Of a stretch of DNA of 64,000 nt, positions 25,523-34,390 are shown in pieces (the stretch's first letter is position 1; each line of letters opens with the position of its first letter). The translations under genes were made by a program, and so were the position numbers. The notes below the pieces were generated by a model. It did not search any database. It saw only the letters and a list, made by a program, of their open reading frames with translations, and had not been told where the DNA came from. Where the stretch lies: positions 1-64,000 of the forward strand of contig JAJXYY010000047.1 in assembly GCA_021780315.1 (NCBI GenBank), read 5' to 3'. The stretch is from Acidobacteriota bacterium (GTDB lineage Bacteria; Acidobacteriota; Terriglobia; Terriglobales; Acidobacteriaceae).

Positions 25523-27358
25523 CTACTTCACAATCCCCTGCCCTTCAACCACCTTGAAGAACTGGTCCACACCCACCGGAGTCACCTCTTCCTTCACCCC
25601 ATCCGGCCAATGGATCTCCACCTTGTCCACCTTCGTGGCACCGCCAATCCCAAAGTGCGGCCGCTGGTCCGACGACGAGGCATAGCTCCCCCCGCTATAC
25701 ACATCCTCCCGCTGTCGCATCCCATTCGCCGTTAAATACACCGTCGCACCAATCGCATCCCGAGGACTCTTTCCGCTTCCCACGAGCTTGAATGCAATCC
25801 AGTGGTTTGACTCCTCCGCAACATTCCGCAGCAGTGCCGGTGCCGCATCCATGTTGTTCACCACCGCATCCATCCGGCCATCGTTGAACAAGTCGCCCGC
25901 CGCCATCCCGCGCGAACTCATCACCTCCGCCAACCCGCTTCCCTCCACAGCGGGAACCGGCTCGAACTTCTTCCCTTGCAGATTCCGAAACAGCAGCGGC
26001 CGCTGCGCCCACGTCGTCCCCCACGCAAACTTGTCTGCGTTCCGGTATACATGGCCGTTGACGGAGAACAGATCCTTCCAGCCATCGTTGTCATAATCGA
26101 TAAACGCAGTGCCCCAACCTAGAAACGGCACTGTCAACTCAGCAATATTTTCCTCGTAACTTACATCCGTAAAGTTCGCATCCCCATCATTGCGATACAG
26201 CGGCTTATAGTCGTCCGAAAACGTCGTGTGATACACATCCAGCAGTCCGTTGTTCTGGTAATCTCCCACCGCAATCCCCATCGATGCCGTCTCGCGCCCG
26301 TCCTTGTTCAGCGCATAGCCCGACGGATAACTCACGTCTTCAAACGTCCCATCTCCCTTGTTCAAATACAGATAGTTCGGCGTCGAATCGTTCGCAACCA
26401 ACAAGTCCATCTTGCCATCGTTGTTCACATCCACAAACACCGCCGACAGTCCGTAGTACCCCGCCTTGTCAGCCACCCCAGCCTTCACGCTCACGTCTGT
26501 AAACGTTCCATCTCCGTTGTTGTGGAACAGATGGTCTGGCTCCCCCGGCAAACCATGTGGACCGCACATCACCTTTTCTCCCCGAAACTGGCAGAAACTA
26601 TAAGACACCGCACTCCCACCCGGCTCCGGCTGCGCTGACATGTCGTAATGCACGTAGCCCGGCACAAACAAATCCAGCTTCCCATCCCCGTCGTAATCGC
26701 CCCACGTCGCCCCAGTCGACCAGTTCCCCAGCACCACCCCGGCCTTCACCGCCACATCCGTAAACGTCCCATTGTGGTTGTTGTGATAAAGCCGATTTTT
26801 ACCAAAATTGGTTACGTATAGGTCCGGCCAACCATCATTGTCATAGTCCCCCACCGCCACCCCAACCCCCCACCGATCATTCGTCACCCCGGCCTTCGCA
26901 GCCACATCCGTGAACGTCCCATCGTGGTTGTTATGGAACAGCGCAGCATGAGGAGCAGCCTGCTTCCCCGTCATAGCCCCCGCCGTCGAGCCATTCACCA
27001 GATAGATATCCAGCCAACCATCGTTGTCATAATCAATCAGCCCAACACCAGAGCCGTTCGTCTCCACAATGTACTTCTTCTCCGGCGATCCCATCGTATG
27101 ACGCCATACCGTCAACCCAGCCTTGCCCGCCACATCTTCAAACACCACCGGCCCGCTCGCCACAAACCCACCTGCCGTAATCACGCGCTTCTGCGCATCC
27201 AGCACCGGCGCAAACACCCCACCCGTACTCGACCCGCTCGCCGCCGGAGACTGAGCACCCTCCTGAGGCTTCTGCTTTTCCTTCTCCAAAGGGGACTGCG
27301 CCAAAACCGCTACTGCCAACATCCACACCACGCCACCAGCCAGCCAGCCTACCCGCAT
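25523..27358 (-). CDS. Secreted CRTAC1 family protein (FG-GAP repeats, ASPIC/UnbV)
   Basis: About 611 residues, exported by a signal peptide (GWLAGGVVWMLAVAVLAQS). ATG 27358 is selected because AGGAGA lies 7 nt upstream; the frame extends 32 codons further without a signal. Seven FG-GAP calcium-loop motifs are visible, for example DYDNDGWLDIYLVNGS, DYDNDGWPDLYVTNFG, DYDGDGKLDLFVPGYV and DVNNDGKMDLLVANDS. The ASPIC/UnbV tail reads SGGSYASSSDQRPHFGIGG and IHWPDGVKEE. The function of this family is not established. It is divergent from the GH13 enzyme gene and converges on the sugar porter, so a role around sugar handling at the cell surface is possible but unproven. Confidence 0.87.
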   Translation of the reverse strand: MRVGWLAGGVVWMLAVAVLAQSPLEKEKQKPQEGAQSPAASGSSTGGVFAPVLDAQKRVITAGGFVASGPVVFEDVAGKAGLTVWRHTMGSPEKKYIVETNGSGVGLIDYDNDGWLDIYLVNGSTAGAMTGKQAAPHAALFHNNHDGTFTDVAAKAGVTNDRWGVGVAVGDYDNDGWPDLYVTNFGKNRLYHNNHNGTFTDVAVKAGVVLGNWSTGATWGDYDGDGKLDLFVPGYVHYDMSAQPEPGGSAVSYSFCQFRGEKVMCGPHGLPGEPDHLFHNNGDGTFTDVSVKAGVADKAGYYGLSAVFVDVNNDGKMDLLVANDSTPNYLYLNKGDGTFEDVSYPSGYALNKDGRETASMGIAVGDYQNNGLLDVYHTTFSDDYKPLYRNDGDANFTDVSYEENIAELTVPFLGWGTAFIDYDNDGWKDLFSVNGHVYRNADKFAWGTTWAQRPLLFRNLQGKKFEPVPAVEGSGLAEVMSSRGMAAGDLFNDGRMDAVVNNMDAAPALLRNVAEESNHWIAFKLVGSGKSPRDAIGATVYLTANGMRQREDVYSGGSYASSSDQRPHFGIGGATKVDKVEIHWPDGVKEEVTPVGVDQFFKVVEGQGIVK

Positions 27359-27576
27359 CGGTTCTCTCCTAGAAGCAAACATCATAGCCGCGCACCCCAC
27401 GCACCGCATCCACCCTTCGGTGGAGATCGTTCTCCGACCATCCATCCGCGCCAAGCTCCCATCTCCTTCATCCCATGGGAAATACTCAAAATCCCCCAGT
27501 TTTTCAACTGATATAACAATCTATCGCCAGTTGCCATGCCAAATGCTATATTGATTCGGACTCAGGAGGCACTCCC

Positions 27577-29409
27577 TTGAACCTTCCATCGCTCTTGCGC
27601 CGACCCTCGCGCACTCAGCTTCTCGCCCTCACCGCCGCCTTTGTGTTCGCGGCCAGTTCCAGCTTCTCCATCGCTCAGACCACAACCGCCACCAAAGCCC
27701 CAGTCGCTGCCACCCACACCGCAGCCCCCTGGTGGAAGCACGCCCTCATCTACGAGATCTACCCACGCTCCTTTCAGGACTCCAACGGCGACGGCATGGG
27801 CGACCTCAACGGCATCACCCAGCGCCTCGACTACCTCCAGTCTCTGGGAATCGACGCCATCTGGATCGCACCCATGTACCCCTCACCCCAGGTCGACTTC
27901 GGCTACGACATCTCCGACTACGAAAACGTCGACCCACAGTACGGCACCCTCGCCGACATGGAACGACTCATCGCTCAGGGTAAAAAACACAACGTCCGCG
28001 TCATCCTCGACATGGTCCTCAACCACACCTCCGACAAGCACCAGTGGTTCATCGACTCCGCCAGCTCCCGCACCAACCCCAAACACGACTGGTACGTCTG
28101 GAACGACGGACTCCCCGCCGATGGCCCCAACGTCACCGCCTTCCAAAAGCGTTTTGAGCACGAGGGACGCGTCCCCCCAAACAACTGGGTCTCGCTCTTC
28201 GGAGGTTCAGCATGGGAGTGGGTTCCCGCTGTCCACCAGTTCTACTACCACGAGTTCTACAAGCAGCAGCCAGACCTCAACTGGCGCAATCCAGCCGTTG
28301 AAAAAGCAGCCTTCGATGCCATGCGCTTCTGGCTCGATCGCGGCGTAGCCGGCTTCCGCCTCGACGCCATCCCCACCCTCTTTGAAGATCCACAGCTCCG
28401 CAACGAGCCCGAAACCGGCGGCACCAACGCACAGGGCGACCCCAACGTAAGCGACATCTACACCAACAACCTCCCTGAGGTTCACGACGTCATCCGCCGC
28501 ATGCGCGCCATGGCCGACTCCTACCCCGGAAACCGCGTCCTCATCGGCGAAACCTATCTCCCCAACATCGCCGCGCTCGACAAATGGTACGGCGGAGCCA
28601 AGCACAACGAGCTCCAACTCCCCATGGACATGCAGGTTGGCTTCACCAACAAACTCGACCCAGCACTCTTCCGTCAGCGCATCAACGACGCCGAAACCAA
28701 GATTAGCGGAAACCAGCCACTCTTCGTCTTTGACAATCACGACAACGTCCGCAGCTGGGACCGCTACGGCGACGGCCACACCCAGCAGGAGAAGCAAAGC
28801 ATCGCCCGCATCGTCGCCACCATGCTCCTCACCACCCGCGCCACCGCCCTCACCTACTACGGCGCCGAGATCGGTATGGTCACCTCCACCCCCACCCGTG
28901 TCGAAGACGTCAAAGACCCCATCGGCATCACCGGATGGCCCAAGGAAAAAGGCCGTGACGGCGAGCGCACGCCCATGCAATGGGACGACTCGCTCAACGC
29001 AGGCTTCAGCACCGCCGCCACCACCTGGCTCCCCGTTCCCGACAACTACAAAACCCTCAACGTCAAAGCCGAGTCTGCTGACCCCGACTCCCTCCTCAAC
29101 TGGCACAAGAAACTCATCGCCATGCGCCGCAACAACCCCACCATGCTGGACGGCCAAACCATCATGCTCGACGAGTCCAACAACGCCGTCCTCTCCTACG
29201 TCCGCAAAGGCGTAGCCGGACACCCCGCTGTACTCGTCGCACTCAACTTTACCGCCACGCCCCAGACCATTACCCTCGATCCAAAGTCTGCGGGCATCAC
29301 CGGCAAATCCGTCGGCACCATCCTTACCGACGCTCCTTCTCTCAAGCAGGCCAGCAGCCTCACGCTCACCCTGCCTCCCTTTGCATCGTGGATAGGAACA
29401 ATCAACTAG
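27577..29409 (+). CDS. Exported GH13 alpha-glucosidase
   Basis: Periplasmic enzyme of 610 residues that cleaves alpha-glucosidic bonds in oligosaccharides. The signal peptide is LLALTAAFVFAASSSFSIAQ. All four GH13 regions are present: DMVLNH (145-150), GFRLDAIPTL with nucleophile Asp263, LIGETYL with acid/base Glu325, and FDNHDN with Asp389. The opening WWKHALIYEIYPRSFQD and DSNGDGMGDLNGI are typical of oligo-1,6-glucosidase/alpha-glucosidase members. The start codon is TTG 27577, with AGGAGG at 27564-27569 at ideal spacing. It is followed by a terminator and then the trehalase gene, so it may be expressed independently. Exact linkage preference is not predictable. Confidence 0.93.
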   Translation: MNLPSLLRRPSRTQLLALTAAFVFAASSSFSIAQTTTATKAPVAATHTAAPWWKHALIYEIYPRSFQDSNGDGMGDLNGITQRLDYLQSLGIDAIWIAPMYPSPQVDFGYDISDYENVDPQYGTLADMERLIAQGKKHNVRVILDMVLNHTSDKHQWFIDSASSRTNPKHDWYVWNDGLPADGPNVTAFQKRFEHEGRVPPNNWVSLFGGSAWEWVPAVHQFYYHEFYKQQPDLNWRNPAVEKAAFDAMRFWLDRGVAGFRLDAIPTLFEDPQLRNEPETGGTNAQGDPNVSDIYTNNLPEVHDVIRRMRAMADSYPGNRVLIGETYLPNIAALDKWYGGAKHNELQLPMDMQVGFTNKLDPALFRQRINDAETKISGNQPLFVFDNHDNVRSWDRYGDGHTQQEKQSIARIVATMLLTTRATALTYYGAEIGMVTSTPTRVEDVKDPIGITGWPKEKGRDGERTPMQWDDSLNAGFSTAATTWLPVPDNYKTLNVKAESADPDSLLNWHKKLIAMRRNNPTMLDGQTIMLDESNNAVLSYVRKGVAGHPAVLVALNFTATPQTITLDPKSAGITGKSVGTILTDAPSLKQASSLTLTLPPFASWIGTIN

Positions 29410-29426
29410 TCCATCGTTGCCTCCGC

Positions 29427-29478
29427 CCGGTGTCGCACGCTATAGTCCAGACGACTTTGCTCGCGACACCGGTTTTTT
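29427..29478 (+). terminator. Intrinsic terminator after the GH13 gene
   Basis: CCGGTGTCGC (29427-29436) pairs with GCGACACCGG (29463-29472) and is followed directly by six T (29473-29478). The loop is 26 nt, long for a terminator but with perfect arms. Confidence 0.8.
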
Positions 29479-29538
29479 ATTCCTGCTCCTCTTAGCATCA
29501 CCCTTGGTCGCACCCTGCACCACCTATCGAGGCTTCCT

Positions 29539-31203
29539 GTGATTCATCCCTATCGAGGCATCATCTTCTTCGGCGTCCTCCTCGTAGCCGTGGCCACCAC
29601 CCAGGCCCAGCCCACCCCTGCGGAAACCGTCTCGAACACGCGCATCCTCACCTACATCGATCACTCCTGGGACACCCTCTCCCGTTCCATGACCGACTGC
29701 AACTCCCTCGGCGACATCAAGGTCACCACCCAGCCCGTCCTCTACCTCCCGGCCGGCATGCCCACGCCACCCGCGCTCGCCGACGTCCAGCAGCACTGCA
29801 ACGTCCAGGTCCGCCATCTCCCCCGCACCATCCAGCACATGGGCGATGTCCGCCCCACCGAACTCCCCGTCGAAGGCCTCCTCTACCTCCCCAACAAATA
29901 TGTCGTCCCCGGTGGCCGCTTCAACGAAATGTACGGATGGGACAGCTACTTCATACTCCTCGGCCTCGTTCACGATCACCGCACCGCCCTCGCCCGCGGC
30001 ATGCTCGACAACTTCTTCTTCGAAATCCAGAACTACGGCGCCATCCTCAACGCCAACCGCACCTACTTCTTCACCCGCTCCCAGCCCCCCTTCCTCACCT
30101 CCATGATCCGCGAGGTTTACGAGCATCCCGACGGACAGCCGCTCTCCAAAGCCTGGCTCGCCCAAGCCTATCAATACGCCCAGCGCGACTACACCCTTTG
30201 GATCGCCCCCAACCACCAAGCCGCAAACACCGGCCTCGCCCGCTATAACGACATCGGCGAAGGCCCCGTCCCCGAGATGGCCGACGACAGCAACTACTAC
30301 CCAGATGTCATCCGCTGGCTCCTCGCCCACCCCGAAGTCCACACCAACTTCCTCATCGAAGCACCCGACAATCCCACCCCCGCCCAGGCCGCCGAACTCA
30401 ACCGCACCAGTTGCAACCTCAACACCTCCAAAGTCTGCGCCAGAGCCCATTTCAACGGGCACCGCCTCACCGCCGACTTCTTCCGCGGCGACCGGGCCAT
30501 GCGCGAGTCCGGCTTCGATACCAGCTTCCGCTTCGGCCCCTTCAGCGGAGCCACAAATCACTACGCCCCCATCTGCCTCAACAGCCTCCTGTACAAATAC
30601 GAGCGCGACATGGCCCACTTCGCCACCCTCCTTAGCAAGCCCGCCGACGCAGCCCTCTGGAACCACCGCGCAGATGCCCGCCGCACAGCCATCAACCGCT
30701 ACCTCTGGAACCCAGCCTCAGGCCTCTTCGTCGACTACAACTTCACCACCCGCCAGCAGTCTACCTACAACTACGTCACCGCCTTCTACCCCCTCTGGGC
30801 GGGCCTCGCCACCACCTCTCAGGCAAAAACACTCAGCCAGCACCTCAACCTCTTCGAGCACGACGGCGGCCTCGCCATGAGTGACAACCCCTCCGGTACC
30901 CAGTGGGACCTTCCCTACGGCTGGGCCCCCACCAACTGGATCGCTATCCACGGCCTCACCCAATACGGCTTCACCGCCCCGGCGCAGCGCATCGCCCAGA
31001 ACTTCTCCGCCACCATCCTCCAAAACTTCCTACTCGATGGCACCATGCGCGAAAAATACAATGTCGTCAGCGGCTCCGCCAACTTCCAGGTCGCCGCCGG
31101 ATACAAAGCCAACGTCGTAGGCTTCGGCTGGACCAACGGAGTCTACCTACAGATGCATGACCTGATCAGCAACCCGCCCTCCGCCTCTACCAGCGCAAAG
31201 TAA
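29539..31203 (+). CDS. treA: Periplasmic trehalase (GH37)
   Basis: Hydrolyses trehalose to two glucose molecules in the periplasm. The 554-residue protein has a signal peptide (GIIFFGVLLVAVATTQAQ) and both trehalase signatures: PGGRFNEMYGWDSYF, and QWDLPYGWAP (usually QWDxPxGWAP). The catalytic Asp is expected in ESGFDTSFRF and the catalytic Glu in MREKYNVV, by comparison with E. coli TreA. The start codon is GTG 29539 with GAGG about 6 nt upstream. Its 3' end overlaps the converging glycosidase gene by 17 nt. Released glucose fits the neighbouring sugar porter and ROK kinase. Confidence 0.95.
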   Translation: MIHPYRGIIFFGVLLVAVATTQAQPTPAETVSNTRILTYIDHSWDTLSRSMTDCNSLGDIKVTTQPVLYLPAGMPTPPALADVQQHCNVQVRHLPRTIQHMGDVRPTELPVEGLLYLPNKYVVPGGRFNEMYGWDSYFILLGLVHDHRTALARGMLDNFFFEIQNYGAILNANRTYFFTRSQPPFLTSMIREVYEHPDGQPLSKAWLAQAYQYAQRDYTLWIAPNHQAANTGLARYNDIGEGPVPEMADDSNYYPDVIRWLLAHPEVHTNFLIEAPDNPTPAQAAELNRTSCNLNTSKVCARAHFNGHRLTADFFRGDRAMRESGFDTSFRFGPFSGATNHYAPICLNSLLYKYERDMAHFATLLSKPADAALWNHRADARRTAINRYLWNPASGLFVDYNFTTRQQSTYNYVTAFYPLWAGLATTSQAKTLSQHLNLFEHDGGLAMSDNPSGTQWDLPYGWAPTNWIAIHGLTQYGFTAPAQRIAQNFSATILQNFLLDGTMREKYNVVSGSANFQVAAGYKANVVGFGWTNGVYLQMHDLISNPPSASTSAK

Positions 31204-33712
31204 CCGTCTGCGTCTGGTACCCCGTACCCGCCACAAACCGCACCACCAGCCGCTCCAACTCGCCGTCGCCCTTCACTCCCGCTGCTGGCGTTGCACCTGC
31301 CACCAACGCCCCGCCCTCCGCGCGCACATTTAACCCGGCAACATTCCGCCGCACCTTCAACTCCACCACCGTCCCCGCCGTAGCCTCCAGCTCCAGCGTC
31401 AACGACCGTGCCTCCCGCGTCTCCGACAGCACCTTCATCTGCGCCGTCCGTGCTCCCGGCAACGGCAGTCCATGCGGCACCGCCACCTCCACAGCAGGCA
31501 GCGCAAACGCTACCGAACTCCCGTCCTTCGCCACCACGCCCGCACCCGCTACCCGCACCGCACCGCCCGACTCCGTCTTCGCTCGCACCACCAGCCTGGC
31601 GCCCTCACGCCTGTACTCCAGCGTAGCCACCGACGACCCTACATGCACCCGTTCCACCGTCGCGCTCTCCCACTCCGCCGGCAGTTGCGGAGCCACCCGT
31701 ACCATCCTTGCCGCGCCATCCACCTCAATCCCGAACAGCCCCCGCAGCACCGGCGTAATCACCATCGACGAAGACCACAACTGATGGCTCGTACTACGCC
31801 CAAACGGCTGGAAAAACGCCCCCGACAACAACTCCGTCACCGCCCCCAGATCCTGCGATCCCGTCTGGTCCGCCGTCTGCATCAGGTGCGTATACCCAGC
31901 CAGCGGACGTCCACTGCGATAGTCCGCCATCGTCGCCCAACCCGTAAACAGTGGCCACACCGACCCCTGGTGGTAGCTGATCGGATCGTAAAACGGATCG
32001 CTCTCCGCAATATCCCGCAGCCCCCAGTCCGTCGAAAAATCGTGCGAGTCCCACCGCCGTAAACTCGCATCCGCATGATCCAGACCGCGTCCGCCATTCC
32101 ACCACGCAATCGACGGATACACCGTCGCCGTTCGGTCCAGCGTCCCATCCGCATTGCGGCTGAACGCATATGCCTGCTTGGCCGGATCGTAGTACTCCGC
32201 CTCGATCTTCTTCGTCAGCTCCACAGCCCGAGCACCCGCACTCTCCGCCATCGACTTATCCCCCAGCATCGCCTCCAGCTTGGCCATCGCCGCCGAAGCC
32301 TGCTGATCCAGCAGCGCCAGATACACCTCCTGGTGCGGCATCCCTGTCGGCCAACTCTCCACCCATCCCGTCCCCTGCGCATTGTCGTAGATGCCATCGC
32401 CATCCGAGTCATGCGTCGTCTCGAACTGCCACGCCTTCTCCACCTCGGCACGATGCTGCCGCAGGAAATCCAGGTCCCCGCTCGTCGCCACGTAGTCCAG
32501 CATCGCAGTCAAAAACAGCGGTGTCGCATCCGCAGCCGCATACATATACGGAAACTCCCGCCACGGCACATACGCCGCCGTCTGCGAGTACTCATGCATC
32601 ATCTTCCCGTCCTCGCGCTGCCGCTTCATCAGGAAGTTCAACTCATCTCGCGTCAACCCGAAGTCGCCAAACCCATTCACTGCATACAGCGTATACAGCG
32701 CATCCCGCCCAAAGAACCACCCGAACCCCGGCCGCGCCGAATCGCCCGACGAAAAATATCCTGCCACCAGCGCCGTCTCCCCCGTAGGCTGCGCCACCGC
32801 CTTCAACTGTTCAATCGCAATCGCACCCCACGCAAAATCCGCATTCAGCCCAGCATCCGGCGTCCGGATCGCCGTCAACTCCTTCTCCATCGCCCCATAT
32901 CGCGCCACATGCGCGGCATAGCTCTGCGCCATCCCTGCATCCAGCCGCGTCATCGCAGCCTGCAGCGCGGCATTCGACGCACTCTCCTTCGTATTGCCCA
33001 CCGCCATCAGCAGCGGAATATACCGGTCACCATCCCGCTTCGGATCGTAATGCAGCCGAAACTCCAGCGGATGCACCTGCGGCTTCTCCTGGTACGGAGC
33101 CAGCACTCCACTCTGCGCTCCCGGCATAGAAACCGCCCCGGCAAAATCCGGATAGTCCGTATGCAACACGTAATACCCGCTGCTCCCCTGCTTCACCCAC
33201 TCCGGCGACGGAGTCCCCTTTCCCACCTGCGGCCACATCGGACGCATCTCCGGCGTAAAACTGAACGTCAGATCCATCGCCCGCGTCGAGTCGATCGCAA
33301 ACAACACCACCGCACCCGTGCCCGCCTCCGCCGCATCCGGAGCAAACATCGTCTGCTTCACCGTGAACGCAATATGCGAGTACGTAATCGTCGTATGGTC
33401 CGGATATACCTCAATCTCGCTCGCCGCCGAATTCAAATCAATCGGCACCGAGTACCCTTCCACCTCGGCGCGAATACTGAAGTGGCTTAGCAGCTTTACC
33501 GGCAACACCCACGCCTCGAACGTACCTTCCTCCTGCCCCAGCACCACGCCATGCGGCCCCGCAACTGTAAAAGGCTTGCCCGTCACCACCTGCTGCCGCA
33601 TCACCAGTCCGCTCTCCTGCAGTGGAAAATGCTCTACCGCGCGCAGCCCCGCGTCCTGTCCCCAAACCACGCCGCACAGCATCGCCAACACCCCAAATCC
33701 CACAGTACGCAT
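31187..33712 (-). CDS. Amylo-alpha-1,6-glucosidase-like (alpha/alpha)6 glycoside hydrolase
   Basis: An 841-residue exported protein with a short signal peptide (TVGFGVLAMLCGVVWGQ). An N-terminal beta-sandwich occupies about 30-290. An (alpha/alpha)6 barrel follows, with GWFFGRDALYTLYAVNGFGD, WVESWPTG and the debranching-enzyme phrase ISYHQGSVWPL. A C-terminal beta domain lies at about 700-841. The closest recognised type is the amylo-alpha-1,6-glucosidase/MGH1-like group; a neighbouring clan GH-G or GH-L enzyme cannot be excluded. GGAGG lies 4 nt before ATG 33712. It sits among trehalase and alpha-glucosidase genes, which supports alpha-glucoside as substrate. The tail overlaps trehalase by 17 nt. 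Confidence 0.82.
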   Translation of the reverse strand: MRTVGFGVLAMLCGVVWGQDAGLRAVEHFPLQESGLVMRQQVVTGKPFTVAGPHGVVLGQEEGTFEAWVLPVKLLSHFSIRAEVEGYSVPIDLNSAASEIEVYPDHTTITYSHIAFTVKQTMFAPDAAEAGTGAVVLFAIDSTRAMDLTFSFTPEMRPMWPQVGKGTPSPEWVKQGSSGYYVLHTDYPDFAGAVSMPGAQSGVLAPYQEKPQVHPLEFRLHYDPKRDGDRYIPLLMAVGNTKESASNAALQAAMTRLDAGMAQSYAAHVARYGAMEKELTAIRTPDAGLNADFAWGAIAIEQLKAVAQPTGETALVAGYFSSGDSARPGFGWFFGRDALYTLYAVNGFGDFGLTRDELNFLMKRQREDGKMMHEYSQTAAYVPWREFPYMYAAADATPLFLTAMLDYVATSGDLDFLRQHRAEVEKAWQFETTHDSDGDGIYDNAQGTGWVESWPTGMPHQEVYLALLDQQASAAMAKLEAMLGDKSMAESAGARAVELTKKIEAEYYDPAKQAYAFSRNADGTLDRTATVYPSIAWWNGGRGLDHADASLRRWDSHDFSTDWGLRDIAESDPFYDPISYHQGSVWPLFTGWATMADYRSGRPLAGYTHLMQTADQTGSQDLGAVTELLSGAFFQPFGRSTSHQLWSSSMVITPVLRGLFGIEVDGAARMVRVAPQLPAEWESATVERVHVGSSVATLEYRREGARLVVRAKTESGGAVRVAGAGVVAKDGSSVAFALPAVEVAVPHGLPLPGARTAQMKVLSETREARSLTLELEATAGTVVELKVRRNVAGLNVRAEGGALVAGATPAAGVKGDGELERLVVRFVAGTGYQTQTVTLRW

Positions 33713-33817
33713 ATATCCTCCATCTCTCGCCGACCAAGTCTAACCGTTGCAGCAACCACTGTCAGCGACGTACGATGGCCATGCACGATCTTTGCCACAC
33801 TCAGGAGCCTCTCTGTG

Positions 33818-34342
33818 ATGAAACACCTGCTGCACGCCGCACTGTTACTTACCTTCGCCTTCGCTCCCTCACTCGCCTCCGCGCAATCCTCCACCACTGC
33901 ACCCACCATCCTCACCGCCGCCGATGCCGGAAAAATCCTTCCGCCCTCCGTCTACTTCCGCGGCCAGACCGCTCCCATCCAGGCACGCAACTCCGTCGGC
34001 ATCCGCTTCAGCAAAGATGCCGTCATGCTCGCCGCACTCGTCGACACCTCCGGCTACTCCAGCCAGGTCCAGGAGAAATACCAGGCCTACCTCATCACCG
34101 AAACTCCACTCTCCATCGACGGCCACCGCCTCGCTCCCGGCGCCTACGGCGTAGGCTTCATCGCAGGCAACAACTTCATCGTGATGGATATTGGCGGCCA
34201 CGATCTCTTCACCGCACACACCACACACGACGAAGCCCTCCACCGTCCCAGCCCCCTCCAAATCCTCTCCGCAGACACTCCCGGTCACTACCGCCTCTAC
34301 GCCGGCCGCAACTACGTCAACTTCTCTCAGGCCACCAACTAA
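33818..34342 (+). CDS. Exported protein of unknown function
   Basis: A 174-residue protein with a clear signal peptide (MKHLLHAALLLTFAFAPSLASAQ). I do not recognise the family. The mature part is probably a compact beta-rich domain, with phrases such as SVYFRGQTAPIQARNSVGIR, DTSGYSSQVQEKYQAYLI and YRLYAGRNYVNF. The start is ATG 33818 with CAGGAG 10 nt upstream; a GTG one codon earlier is also possible. It lies 48 bp before the TPR gene on the same strand and is divergent from the glycosidase gene. It may be an envelope protein working with the TPR/CRTAC1 series that follows. Confidence 0.75.
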   Translation: MKHLLHAALLLTFAFAPSLASAQSSTTAPTILTAADAGKILPPSVYFRGQTAPIQARNSVGIRFSKDAVMLAALVDTSGYSSQVQEKYQAYLITETPLSIDGHRLAPGAYGVGFIAGNNFIVMDIGGHDLFTAHTTHDEALHRPSPLQILSADTPGHYRLYAGRNYVNFSQATN

Positions 34343-34390
34343 ATCCCATCCGGCAATCCACTGCATACACTCAGTACAATCACTACTGAC

